Source of the DNA: Chrysochromulina parva | Taxonomy: Eukaryota > Haptophyta > Prymnesiales > Chrysochromulinaceae | Length of the DNA stretch: 28,872 bases | Reading direction: 5' to 3' | Assembly: GCA_002887195.1 (NCBI GenBank) | Contig: PJAB01000361.1 | Span: forward strand, 1 to 28,872 | Shown: piece by piece, positions 9,205 to 16,661 of the stretch | How the letters are laid out: each line of letters starts with the position of its first letter | Position numbering within the stretch: position 1 is the stretch's first letter | Made by a program: the position numbers and the translations under genes | Notes under the pieces: model-generated | What the model saw: only the letters and a program-made list of their open reading frames with translations | Databases searched by the model: none | Told to the model about the DNA's origin: nothing

Positions 9205-10998
9205 TCACACTACACCTGATTTCGGTGCGGTATCGCATCCGAGCTTGAAGCGGGCGGGCGGCAGCACGTCGGTGAAGAGCTCCTCGCGCTCAAAGTGCAC
9301 CGTGATCTCCTCGTTCTGGATGCGGTATGGGCAGGCAAAGAACTCAGTGCCGTCCGGGCTCTTCTGATAGAGCAGCTTGCCTTCGATGAATTTTGTACTC
9401 GCGAGAACGTTGGACGTCCACGCCTCTTGCCACACGAGCAGAAGGTAGAAGCACTGCGACTGCTCCCTTCGGCGCACTGTCGCGCGCCAAACACCGTGAA
9501 CCGTGCGCTCGAGGCCAAAGAGGATGTCATCGTTCGCCCCGGTCTCCTCATCCAGAAGGGCCGCCAGGGGTGCGTACAGCGCCGCCGAGTGACCGGGGCT
9601 GTTCTTGTGCGGCCCGTGGTTCTGCCGCCGCAGCGTGCAGCGCTCGAGGGCTGAGGCGCACTCCCGCTGCGGCTTGATCCACCAAAAGTCGACTGTAGGG
9701 CGCCGCGGCGCAGACGGCTCTGGCGGCGCTTGCGGCGGCGCTTGCGGCGGCGCTTGCGGCGGCACTCGCAGCGGGTGTGAATGTGAATGAGTGCGTGGCG
9801 CCTCGTCGTCATCCTCGGCCGCCAGAAGCTCATCAAGAGACGGCCGAACGTCTTCCTCGACGACGTCAACGACTGGGCGGCGGTGAGGCGGCGTTGAAGG
9901 CGGCGACTGGTCGGCTGCGGCTGCGGCGCCGGAGAGTATGGCGTCGAGCGACGGTCTTCGGGTCGGCACGCGCGGAGGCAGCGGCGCGCGCGGCGGCATC
10001 GCCGAGTACATGACAGCCTGCATGCCGGCGAACATAGATGGACACGCGCCGAGAACGACGAAGAGAGGGTCGCCGTACGCGCCGACCACGTCGGCGTCCT
10101 GCACGGGCGGCGGCTCGCAACGAGCGATTTGCTCGAGCAGCTCGCGCACCCAACCGTAGTCTGAGGGCGTGTTCCGATTCCACAGAGTGGAGAGCTCCTC
10201 CTCCTCGCGCCTTTTGTGCTCCGTCTCTTTTCGCGGCGTCCACTTCTGCGGCGACAGGCTGGTCATGCTCTTGCGCAGCGTGCGCAAGATCATCGAGGAC
10301 CCACCTCCGCCGTCGGAGGCCGGTGCCGGCGGCGCCGGCGGCGCGCTGCCGGCTCCATCGCTCGTCTCCTCGCGCGTCATGATTCGCACCAAGTTCTTGG
10401 TAGAGAGGATGCTCGCCGGATAGAAGGAGGAGCGCGCGAGCGACCTGCGCGAGCCATCACGTGCGAGCTGCGGGTGGGATTCGGGTGGCGCCTCCGCCGA
10501 TGAGTCGGCCGACAGCGCCGGTGCGTTTGGTTGCTGGTCCGAACCCGATAGCGCCCTCGTGCCGTATTTTGATGTCGCCGGCGTGGTCGACACCAGATGC
10601 GCCGCGTAGGCACCAGCAAGGGCTGCAAGCACGAGCCACGGAAACTGGCCGAGCAGCAGAGCTGGCAGCTGCGCAAGTGGCGTCATCCGCCAGTTGATGA
10701 GCAAGGCTGCGACGGTTAATCCACCCAGGATGGCCTGCAGCGCCTCGCGATCCTCCAGTAATCGGTCCTGGGGGCCCGGCGGCACTGGCAGCGTCGGCAC
10801 CGAGGCCGCCTTACGAAGCTTTTCCTGCTCTAAAGGAGAACTACTTTGCCTGGTGATTGCAAGAGGGCCGCTGGCTGGCTGGGCAACGGAAGATGGGGGA
10901 GGCGGGATCTTTGTCTCCAGTTGCTCTGGAGCGTCCGGTTGTGCGACAAAACACGGCCGCGCAAGTCCTGTTAAACACGCCGAGATGGCTTCCAGCAT
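9205..10998 (-). CDS. Predicted two-TM protein of unknown function
   Basis: The frame is open from ATG 11187, but I place the start at the next ATG (10998; MLEAISACL), giving 597 residues. The upstream ATG overlaps the start codon of the divergent neighbour, and the extra 63 residues look non-coding. Two hydrophobic stretches (about residues 87-103 and 110-135) suggest a hairpin of two membrane helices. A long Ser/Pro/Ala-rich disordered region follows, with an APPQ x3 repeat encoded by a 12-bp repeat near 9722-9766. The C-terminal ~150 residues (from DFWWIKPQ) look globular and beta-rich, ending in EEITVHFEREELF. I do not recognise any domain. It might be a membrane-anchored scaffold, but nothing in the sequence shows a function. 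Confidence 0.65.
   Translation of the reverse strand: MLEAISACLTGLARPCFVAQPDAPEQLETKIPPPPSSVAQPASGPLAITRQSSSPLEQEKLRKAASVPTLPVPPGPQDRLLEDREALQAILGGLTVAALLINWRMTPLAQLPALLLGQFPWLVLAALAGAYAAHLVSTTPATSKYGTRALSGSDQQPNAPALSADSSAEAPPESHPQLARDGSRRSLARSSFYPASILSTKNLVRIMTREETSDGAGSAPPAPPAPASDGGGGSSMILRTLRKSMTSLSPQKWTPRKETEHKRREEEELSTLWNRNTPSDYGWVRELLEQIARCEPPPVQDADVVGAYGDPLFVVLGACPSMFAGMQAVMYSAMPPRAPLPPRVPTRRPSLDAILSGAAAAADQSPPSTPPHRRPVVDVVEEDVRPSLDELLAAEDDDEAPRTHSHSHPLRVPPQAPPQAPPQAPPEPSAPRRPTVDFWWIKPQRECASALERCTLRRQNHGPHKNSPGHSAALYAPLAALLDEETGANDDILFGLERTVHGVWRATVRRREQSQCFYLLLVWQEAWTSNVLASTKFIEGKLLYQKSPDGTEFFACPYRIQNEEITVHFEREELFTDVLPPARFKLGCDTAPKSGVV
9720..9768 (-). repeat. 12-bp tandem repeat encoding APPQ
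   Basis: The unit GGCGGCGCTTGC is repeated about three and a half times. It is in frame with the minus-strand gene, where it encodes PPQA units. Its length is a multiple of three, so copy-number change would keep the frame. Confidence 0.85.
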
Positions 10999-11185
10999 TG
11001 CCCGGTACCCGGTAGGATTTCCAAACTTTTGTCTATGCACAGTCAATTGGTTGTAGCCCCAAAACGCCGGCCCGGCGAACGATTTTTCACTGCGTTCAAA
11101 TGATGTCGCTGCACGTGCAGGGGCGTGGAAAAATCGTTTCAGAGTGCTCGCCCTCGCTCGCGCCGCGTCGACTCGGTTGCTGGAC

Positions 11186-11724
11186 ATGGCGGCCCGAGGC
11201 TCGCCCTATGCAGCCGGGCCAAAGAGCCTCAAAATCGGCGAGTGTGCTCGACCGAGCATCCAGTGGAAGCCGGGAATGGAGTGGAAGTCCAAAGCGCTCG
11301 ATGTGCCAAACCCCAAGAGGTGCGCGCTGCCTGCGCCAACACGCAACAGACCGCCTCACAACTCTAACGATCTCGTGCGCGTTGCTGCCGTTCCAGTGTG
11401 ATATCGGATGTCTTCCCGTACTGTGGATTGACGGTGGATGCTATCAAATATGATGGGTCTGACACCGCGAAGGCCTGGCTCAAGCACCCAGCCAATCAGA
11501 TCCAGCTCGTTTCACTTCAGGGTGCGTACGATTTCGACGGCGATGGAGTGACATCGAAAGATGAGTTCAGGAAACTCTTCAAAGCTACTGGCTCCAACGC
11601 CAATGCAGATCTTATTTTCGACCAACTCGACACGGATCGCTCAGGATTTCTCACCCAGGCTGAGATCAAGGCGCTTGGCCAGGATCGCACGGGCAAGGGA
11701 GCCCGGCGAGACGGAGGGAGATGA
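11186..11724 (+). CDS. Small EF-hand protein, two exons
   Basis: Exons 11186-11319 and 11397-11724 join to 153 residues. The first in-frame ATG is 11186 (context GACATGG); upstream open codons start only with GTG. Exon 1 encodes a basic N-terminus with WKPGMEWKSKALDVPNPK. Exon 2 encodes a calmodulin-like EF-hand pair: DFDGDGVTSKDE and DTDRSGFLTQAE, both with all main calcium ligands. This is very likely a calcium sensor or buffer; partner and location are unknown. The first 15 residues could be a short organelle-targeting segment. If exon 1 is wrong, a minimal EF-hand pair would still be encoded by 11401-11724, but it lacks a good ATG, which favours the spliced model. It is divergent from the two-TM gene. 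Confidence 0.75.
11320..11396 (+). other. GT-AG intron in the small EF-hand gene (77 nt)
   Basis: Donor GTGCGCGC follows CCCAAGAG, and the acceptor is TTGCTGCCGTTCCAG. Joining AG to T gives a Ser codon and connects the only ATG-started upstream frame to the EF-hand frame. The donor hexamer GTGCGC equals that of the GH2 intron and RPL30 intron 2. No homologous protein anchors this junction, so it is less certain than those. Confidence 0.68.
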
Positions 11725-12229
11725 TTGTCACCAGGCGGGAAGGCGGCTCAGAAAGCGGCCACGAGCGTTACACGAATGCGCACGCAGCATTGGCCTGTAG
11801 TGGGGAGTCCTGCTTACAACGACCAAGCCCTTGATGCGACGTCATGACGAGAGTACAAATCCAATCTTAGTTCTTAATTTCATACTATAGTATCGGCAAC
11901 GACACACACATGTACTGTGTGGTCCTGTTTTAAATTCACACACACACACACACGAATATAGCCGCACATCACGTTCAGAGTTTGTCGTGGCAAGTTCTTG
12001 GGCAAGTTGAAGTTCGTTTAGTTCGTGACAAGGTCGTTATTTTATTAGCCGACACATGAATATTTCAAACACGACACTCGATGCTCCGAAGACGTTAACA
12101 CGACAGCGCGACCAACGGTGACCCGGCTCCCCCCGGTGTCTTTTTACCGGTGCTACGGCACTGTGTAAAAGCTCGATTAGGCGTCGACAAGAGCTCGTGC
12201 ACACAGACAAAAGCGAGAGTGTGTCCACG
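11725..12229. other. Intergenic region with CA microsatellite
   Basis: No gene is recognised. It is AT-richer than the surroundings and contains a (CA)n tract at 11937-11953. At 12122-12151 it holds a sequence, CCCGGCTCCCCCCGGTG plus TTTTTACCGGT, whose reverse complement recurs upstream of TERT. Because the RluA gene starts at 12230, that copy lies about 80-110 bp before a start codon and may be promoter or leader sequence. Confidence 0.4.
11937..11953. repeat. (CA)n microsatellite
   Basis: Eight and a half uninterrupted CA units in non-coding DNA, preceded at 11911-11919 by a shorter ACACACACA tract. Seen directly; no function is implied. Confidence 0.95.
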
Positions 12230-13423
12230 ATGAAGATACATGGAGCGCTTCTCGCACGACTGATGATGCTCTTGGACGACGTGGTTTCGGAACCTCCACG
12301 CACAGCAGCTGCTTGGATTCAGACCGTCTCCGGCAAACCTCCGCAAGAGGCTGCGCGCACGCTCAACACTGCGATTGCACGAGTACCCGACTCAATGCCA
12401 GAATCAGACGCTATCATCGTGCTTGAGTGGATGGAAGAAGGTGAGCGCATGCGCGCGGCTCATGGCGAAGTCCAACCGCCACGACCAGACGTCGTCACAT
12501 ACGCGTGTGCTGCGAGCGCAGCTCTTGGAGCTGGCCTGCACGAAGTAGCCGATGAGATCCTCGCCCGTGGCGTGAGACACGCACAGAGGTATCCGACACT
12601 CACAAAGAGAACGCCTCAGAAGAAGAAGAAAAAGAGAACAGGCGACCTGATCGGTGGACTCGCTATTCTCCATCAAGATGATGACATCTTGCTCGTCAAT
12701 AAACCGAATGGAATGCTAGCGCATGCTGTCGATGGTGAGGACGATGAGCCGACGGTGACGCAGTCGCTGATGGCAATCGTGGACTCGCTGAAGCTTTCTC
12801 GGCTAGGCGGCATGCAGAGCTGCGGCATCGTGCATCGCTTAGACAAGGCTGTGAGTGGCGCCATGGTCGTTGCAAAGACGGATCGCGCGCACGCTTCTCT
12901 GGTCCGTTCCTTTTTCTTACGAGAGGGCATCGACAAAGAGTACCTCGCACTAGTCGCCGGCCGGCCGGAAGCTGACGCCGCTGACATCGACAACGACGTC
13001 GACAGTCTGCCTGCGCACTCTCATTATGAGCTGCTCGGCACGAGCAGGCGATCAGACGGAGTCTCGTCGCTTCTTCGCGTACAGACCTCAACCGGGCGCA
13101 AGCACCAAGTACGCCGTCACCTGCAGTCCATTGGCTGCCCCATCTTCCTCGACCCGCTAGAGCCCGCCTTTGCGCAGACAAGACGTGGCAAGAAGCGGGC
13201 AACTTCTCAGGCGGGTGCCCTCGGCGTCTCGGTTTCCACACAGCGCCGTGTACCAAAGCCTATTGCTGACGCTGCCGATGGTGCTCCAGCAGGGGAGAGG
13301 ATCTTTCTACATGCAGCACGTCTTTGCATTCAGCATCCACGGACGGGCTTGCAGCTCAGTGTGGAAGCACCGCCTCCAAAGTGGTGGGGTCCTGTGCTCG
13401 CTGACCTTGAGCTTAGCATCTGA
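12230..13423 (+). CDS. RluA-family RNA pseudouridine synthase with helical N-terminal extension
   Basis: A 397-residue protein starting at the first ATG (12230); the frame is open from 12197 but only with GTG. The C-terminal ~250 residues are RluA-like: ILLVNKPNGMLAH opens the domain. GIVHRLDKAVSG carries the catalytic Asp (D205) in the HRLD motif. KEYLALVAG and TGRKHQVRRHLQSIGCPI follow in family order. The enzyme isomerises uridine to pseudouridine in rRNA, tRNA or mRNA. The first ~120 residues contain helical, PPR-like sequence; PDVVTYACAASAALGAGLH reads like a PPR helix pair (PDVVTYN...). A basic linker (KKKKKR) joins the two parts. PPR proteins bind organellar RNA, so an organelle role is a reasonable inference, but no clear transit peptide is seen. 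There is a low-complexity insertion near the C-terminus (RRGKKRATSQ). Confidence 0.9.
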   Translation: MKIHGALLARLMMLLDDVVSEPPRTAAAWIQTVSGKPPQEAARTLNTAIARVPDSMPESDAIIVLEWMEEGERMRAAHGEVQPPRPDVVTYACAASAALGAGLHEVADEILARGVRHAQRYPTLTKRTPQKKKKKRTGDLIGGLAILHQDDDILLVNKPNGMLAHAVDGEDDEPTVTQSLMAIVDSLKLSRLGGMQSCGIVHRLDKAVSGAMVVAKTDRAHASLVRSFFLREGIDKEYLALVAGRPEADAADIDNDVDSLPAHSHYELLGTSRRSDGVSSLLRVQTSTGRKHQVRRHLQSIGCPIFLDPLEPAFAQTRRGKKRATSQAGALGVSVSTQRRVPKPIADAADGAPAGERIFLHAARLCIQHPRTGLQLSVEAPPPKWWGPVLADLELSI

Positions 13424-13685
13424 AGCCCTGCACAGAAACATTACTCTACGGAGACGCTTTGAGATTCCGTTCCATTCCGGACCACTGCACGCCTACCGAA
13501 CCGGCGCGGACGCCGCGCCGCGCGCCGGCGGAACGTACGTGTGCAACGTGCAAGCCCGGTGAAGCGGATGGAGAGGTCTCGTCTTTACATGTGATTGTGG
13601 AGCTATCAGTATCACTAAAAAGCAGATGTAAAGCAGATGCGTAGAGACAGACTATACATTACTACGCGTCGGCTAAGTCGTCATG
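13424..13685. other. Convergent intergenic region
   Basis: A short gap between the 3' ends of the RluA gene (+) and the repeat-rich EF-hand gene (-). No gene is seen. A small direct repeat, AAGCAGATG, occurs twice at about 13620-13640. Confidence 0.4.
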
Positions 13686-16076
13686 TTATCGTGTCCACCC
13701 CGAACCGATATCAAATGTGTCCATTGAGGTTGAGGAAGCTAGATGACGGATGCTGGACGACGTCATGTACGCGGTCTTGCTCGGCGGGCTGGGCCACGGC
13801 GTACTTGGCTCGGGGTCCGGATGAAACAGAAGCGATGGCGAGGTCCCCATCGTACCCGGACGTGACGGGAACGTCGAAGCCCCCTGTGTGCCCGGACGTG
13901 ACAGGAACCGCGAGGTCCCCATTGTACCCGGACGTGACGGAAACACCGTACCCGGACGAGACGGGAACAACGAAGCCCCCTTTGTGCTCGGTCGTGACAG
14001 GAGCGGCGAGGCCGGCGTCGTGCGCGGCCTCGACCACGGCAAGGGCGGCGGCGTCGTTGACAGCCCCGCTCGCCCAGACACACGGCCCTGGTGCTCGACT
14101 TCAATCATGTCGTCGGGGCCGATGTAGGGCGTGTACACATCGCGGCGCCTGTCTTCATTCATGATGACCTCACCGAGTATCTCACTGCGACGGTGGTGAT
14201 TAGTCCGTGGCCCTTCCACGTACGCCTTGAGCGCCTGTGGCGAGCTGATCGCGCGCCGGTACTGGTCGATCCTGGGATCCTGTGAGGCCACACACACAGA
14301 GCCAACATAGCCGTAACCGCAGGATAGGGCACCAGGCGGTAGCGATCGCGACGGACGCAGGACCGCCATGGTGAATCGCGGCAACAGGCAAGGGTTATAG
14401 CCATCGCCGCAAAGGTCTTTGCCCCCAGGCAGAGGCGATAGCATGGGCAGTCGAAGCAGAGGGACGGCCTGTCGCAATCGGTCAGCCAACTCGGGACTTG
14501 AAGCCAACGTGTGCCTATCACACTCGACGCACAGCATAGCCTCCCCTCTGCAGCCCACGCAATGCGGCCGATCGCGGGGTGGGCTTCGCTCGCCGGGTCG
14601 ACGGGGCTGATGGCGTACGTGGAAGGGCCAAGGACCAAGCATCGCCTCGACACCGATGGAAGCACGTTGTGCGCGCTCTCCGCTTGTATCGTTGTTGCCG
14701 CCTTCCGCGCCGAGATCCCCCTGGAGCCGCCGTATTTCAGCGAGCTCCTCGTCAGTCAGCTCGCCCGCCGCCTGTCGCCGCATGAGGTCGGCGACGCGCT
14801 CGAGCCGCCGCAATTCAGCGAGTTCCTCGTCAGTCAGCTCGCCCGCCGCCTGTCGCCGCATGAGGTCGGCGACGCGCTCGAGCCGCCGCAATTCAGCGAG
14901 TTCCTCGTCAGTGAGCTCGCCCGCCTCCTGCCGCCGCCTGAGCTCGGCGAGGCGCTCGGCCTCGCTGAGACCACTCACGTCTCGATCTGCCGCATGCCCA
15001 AGACCACGTCCGCCTTGACCTGCTGCTCCACTTACACCTCGACCTGCTGCTTCTTTATGGCCCCCGGCGCCTCCGTCCAATCCATCGAGTCCCCAGCCTG
15101 CGAGCTGACTGATGCCTCTCACCTCAGCCTGCTCTGCATCGCTCGCGACACGCAGCAGGGCTTCCTTGTCCCTCTTCAAATCGATCGGTGGAATGCCGCT
15201 TGCCTTGGCGATGGCGGGCGCGATTTCCATGAGGAGATCGTTCAAGAAGTTGGCGTAATCTTCGGCTTCGAGTGATTCGACGTAGAGATCAGCGACCTCG
15301 AAGATGCCGCCCACGAAAGCGTGCTGCGACATGAAGCCCATCCCACCCGCGTCTCTGAAGAACTCTTCGAGCGCGCTATCTTCGGCCTCCGCCTCGTCGT
15401 AATCGTCTTCGCCGACGAGTTTACGATAGATCTGTTTGTACGTGATCAAGTAATCGTCAAAGCTAAGATCGACGGCGTTGGGCCGCCCGTGAGGCCGGTG
15501 CTTGGCTACGGAAAGAGCTATTGCCCAAAACATGGTCAGCATTTCTGTCACCAAACGGTTCTTGCGAAGCGTTTGACGCTTCGTAAAGGCTTCGACGGAG
15601 TTGAGCGTCTCGTCGCCATCAATGCCCTGAGAGCGCATCAACTCCTCGAACTTGCGGCGCCCCACCTTGGTCCTCGCACGATCCATCCAGCCTTTGCCCT
15701 TTTTCGCGTCCATGAGATTGCCGTTAGTCTTCAGCCTGGCGAAGGCGAGGACTCGATTGATCGACGCTGGCTGCTGGGGTGATGTACTGTGCTCGCGCAG
15801 CTTTTTGTCGAGTTCCTGGTAGGGCACAGCACCTGAACCGTCGTCGTCAAGCCACTTGAACACAGACGTGCACTCCTCCTCGGTCGCGTTCTCGAAGCCG
15901 ATCGACCGCACACCGATGATGAAATCCTCGAGAGTGAGTATGCCATCGTGGTCGTGGTCGATTCCACGGAATTGCTGGATCACCGTCATGCCGCCACTGA
16001 AGCGGAAGAAGTTGCGAAGCGTCTCACTTGTCAGGGCACCCAAGTTCTTCGGTGATTTGGCCCAAATGGGCGGCAT
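13686..16076 (-). CDS. Repeat-rich EF-hand protein
   Basis: A 796-residue protein. Two N-terminal EF-hand loops are visible: DHDHDGILTLED (residues 40-51) and DDDGSGAVPYQE (77-88). A globular region follows, with MRSQGIDGDETLNSV and FWAIALSVAKHRP and an acidic stretch at about 220-240. Residues about 375-455 hold three near-identical 26-residue charged helical repeats, with core LTDEELAELRRLERVADL, likely a single alpha-helix or coiled coil. Next comes a Cys pair region (HCVGC...MLCVEC), possibly zinc-binding. The C-terminus repeats SRPGTxGxS several times and is probably disordered. Function is unknown; the layout suggests a calcium-responsive structural or cytoskeletal protein, which is inference. 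An intron inside the Cys-rich/low-complexity part cannot be excluded, though the frame is open throughout. Confidence 0.72.
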   Translation of the reverse strand: MPPIWAKSPKNLGALTSETLRNFFRFSGGMTVIQQFRGIDHDHDGILTLEDFIIGVRSIGFENATEEECTSVFKWLDDDGSGAVPYQELDKKLREHSTSPQQPASINRVLAFARLKTNGNLMDAKKGKGWMDRARTKVGRRKFEELMRSQGIDGDETLNSVEAFTKRQTLRKNRLVTEMLTMFWAIALSVAKHRPHGRPNAVDLSFDDYLITYKQIYRKLVGEDDYDEAEAEDSALEEFFRDAGGMGFMSQHAFVGGIFEVADLYVESLEAEDYANFLNDLLMEIAPAIAKASGIPPIDLKRDKEALLRVASDAEQAEVRGISQLAGWGLDGLDGGAGGHKEAAGRGVSGAAGQGGRGLGHAADRDVSGLSEAERLAELRRRQEAGELTDEELAELRRLERVADLMRRQAAGELTDEELAELRRLERVADLMRRQAAGELTDEELAEIRRLQGDLGAEGGNNDTSGERAQRASIGVEAMLGPWPFHVRHQPRRPGERSPPRDRPHCVGCRGEAMLCVECDRHTLASSPELADRLRQAVPLLRLPMLSPLPGGKDLCGDGYNPCLLPRFTMAVLRPSRSLPPGALSCGYGYVGSVCVASQDPRIDQYRRAISSPQALKAYVEGPRTNHHRRSEILGEVIMNEDRRRDVYTPYIGPDDMIEVEHQGRVSGRAGLSTTPPPLPWSRPRTTPASPLLSRPSTKGASLFPSRPGTVFPSRPGTMGTSRFLSRPGTQGASTFPSRPGTMGTSPSLLFHPDPEPSTPWPSPPSKTAYMTSSSIRHLASSTSMDTFDIGSGWTR
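13855..14022 (-). repeat. 36-bp degenerate tandem repeat encoding SRPGT units
   Basis: Units begin with CCCGGACGTGAC or a close variant at 13855, 13891, 13927, 13951 and 13987. Spacing is 36 bp except one 24-bp unit (13927-13950). All lengths are multiples of three. On the minus strand they encode SRPGT-type units. The same region also stays open on the plus strand because the unit length keeps every frame. Confidence 0.88.
14745..14978 (-). repeat. Three 78-bp tandem repeats
   Basis: Copies begin at 14745, 14823 and 14901, exactly 78 bp apart; the first two are nearly identical and the third diverges toward its end. They encode 26-residue charged helical units of the minus-strand EF-hand gene. 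The very low divergence suggests recent duplication or conversion. Confidence 0.92.
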
Positions 16077-16661
16077 AGATCGCGCCGGAAGCTAAAAGTA
16101 CCAACGGCCGCAGTAAAACTAGCAACAATGCAGCGTTGGAGGTGGCTTATGCGAGACTGTACCGGCTACGCCAATGAAGGCAGCCGCGGAACCCACTCCC
16201 GCGGCGCGTGAGTGACGCGGCGGCGCGCGCGCGTGTGGCGGGATCCCAATTTCTGAAACCACCGGTACCGGTAAAAAACCGTTCAAAGAGTGTTCAAAGG
16301 CACCGGGGGGAGCCGGGACACACACGGGAAACACGCGGGACAGAAGGGCGAATCTACCGTACCACGGTCATTCGAGTTCGCAAAGGCTTCGATTCTCTCC
16401 CAGAGTACCCCACAGGCCGGCGCTGCAAATTATGAATTAACACCGACCCTTCGCCCTTCTAAACTGCCGATGGGGCGCCGAACTTTTCCACGTACTTTCT
16501 TGCGCCGTTGGGCGGCCTGTGCGCGCGCCTGAGAGACGTCTCTTCTGCCCGGGTCGAAGACGCGGAAACATTTCACAGCACTTCGATTTCTATGTCGCGA
16601 ACGCGGCCGACGCCAGGTCGAGGCGTTCGCGCGGCGCGCGCGCGCGCGCGCTCGACGGCTC
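16077..16661. other. Divergent intergenic region upstream of TERT
   Basis: This 585-bp region separates the repeat-rich EF-hand gene (-) from TERT (+), so it should hold both promoters. At 16267-16317 it contains ACCGGTAAAAA and CACCGGGGGGAGCCGGG, shared with the RluA upstream region in inverted orientation. An (GC)n alternating tract at 16634-16651 could form Z-DNA just before the TERT ATG. In the TERT frame the sequence is open back to a stop near 16530 but has no ATG and no evident TEN-domain homology. Confidence 0.45.
16634..16651. repeat. (GC)n alternating purine-pyrimidine tract
   Basis: An 18-nt uninterrupted GC alternation ending 10 bp before the TERT start codon. Such tracts can adopt Z-DNA under supercoiling and could hinder scanning if transcribed into the leader; both points are inference. 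Confidence 0.85.

Noticed and set aside
14745..14978. CRISPR-like regular repeats
   Set aside because: The units are head-to-tail with no spacers and encode an in-frame helical repeat; the DNA is eukaryotic.
14511..15275. 254-codon plus-strand frame over the 78-bp repeats
   Set aside because: It is antisense to the EF-hand gene. The repeat length is a multiple of three, so all frames stay open, and the translation shows no domain while the minus strand has EF-hands and a regular charged helix.
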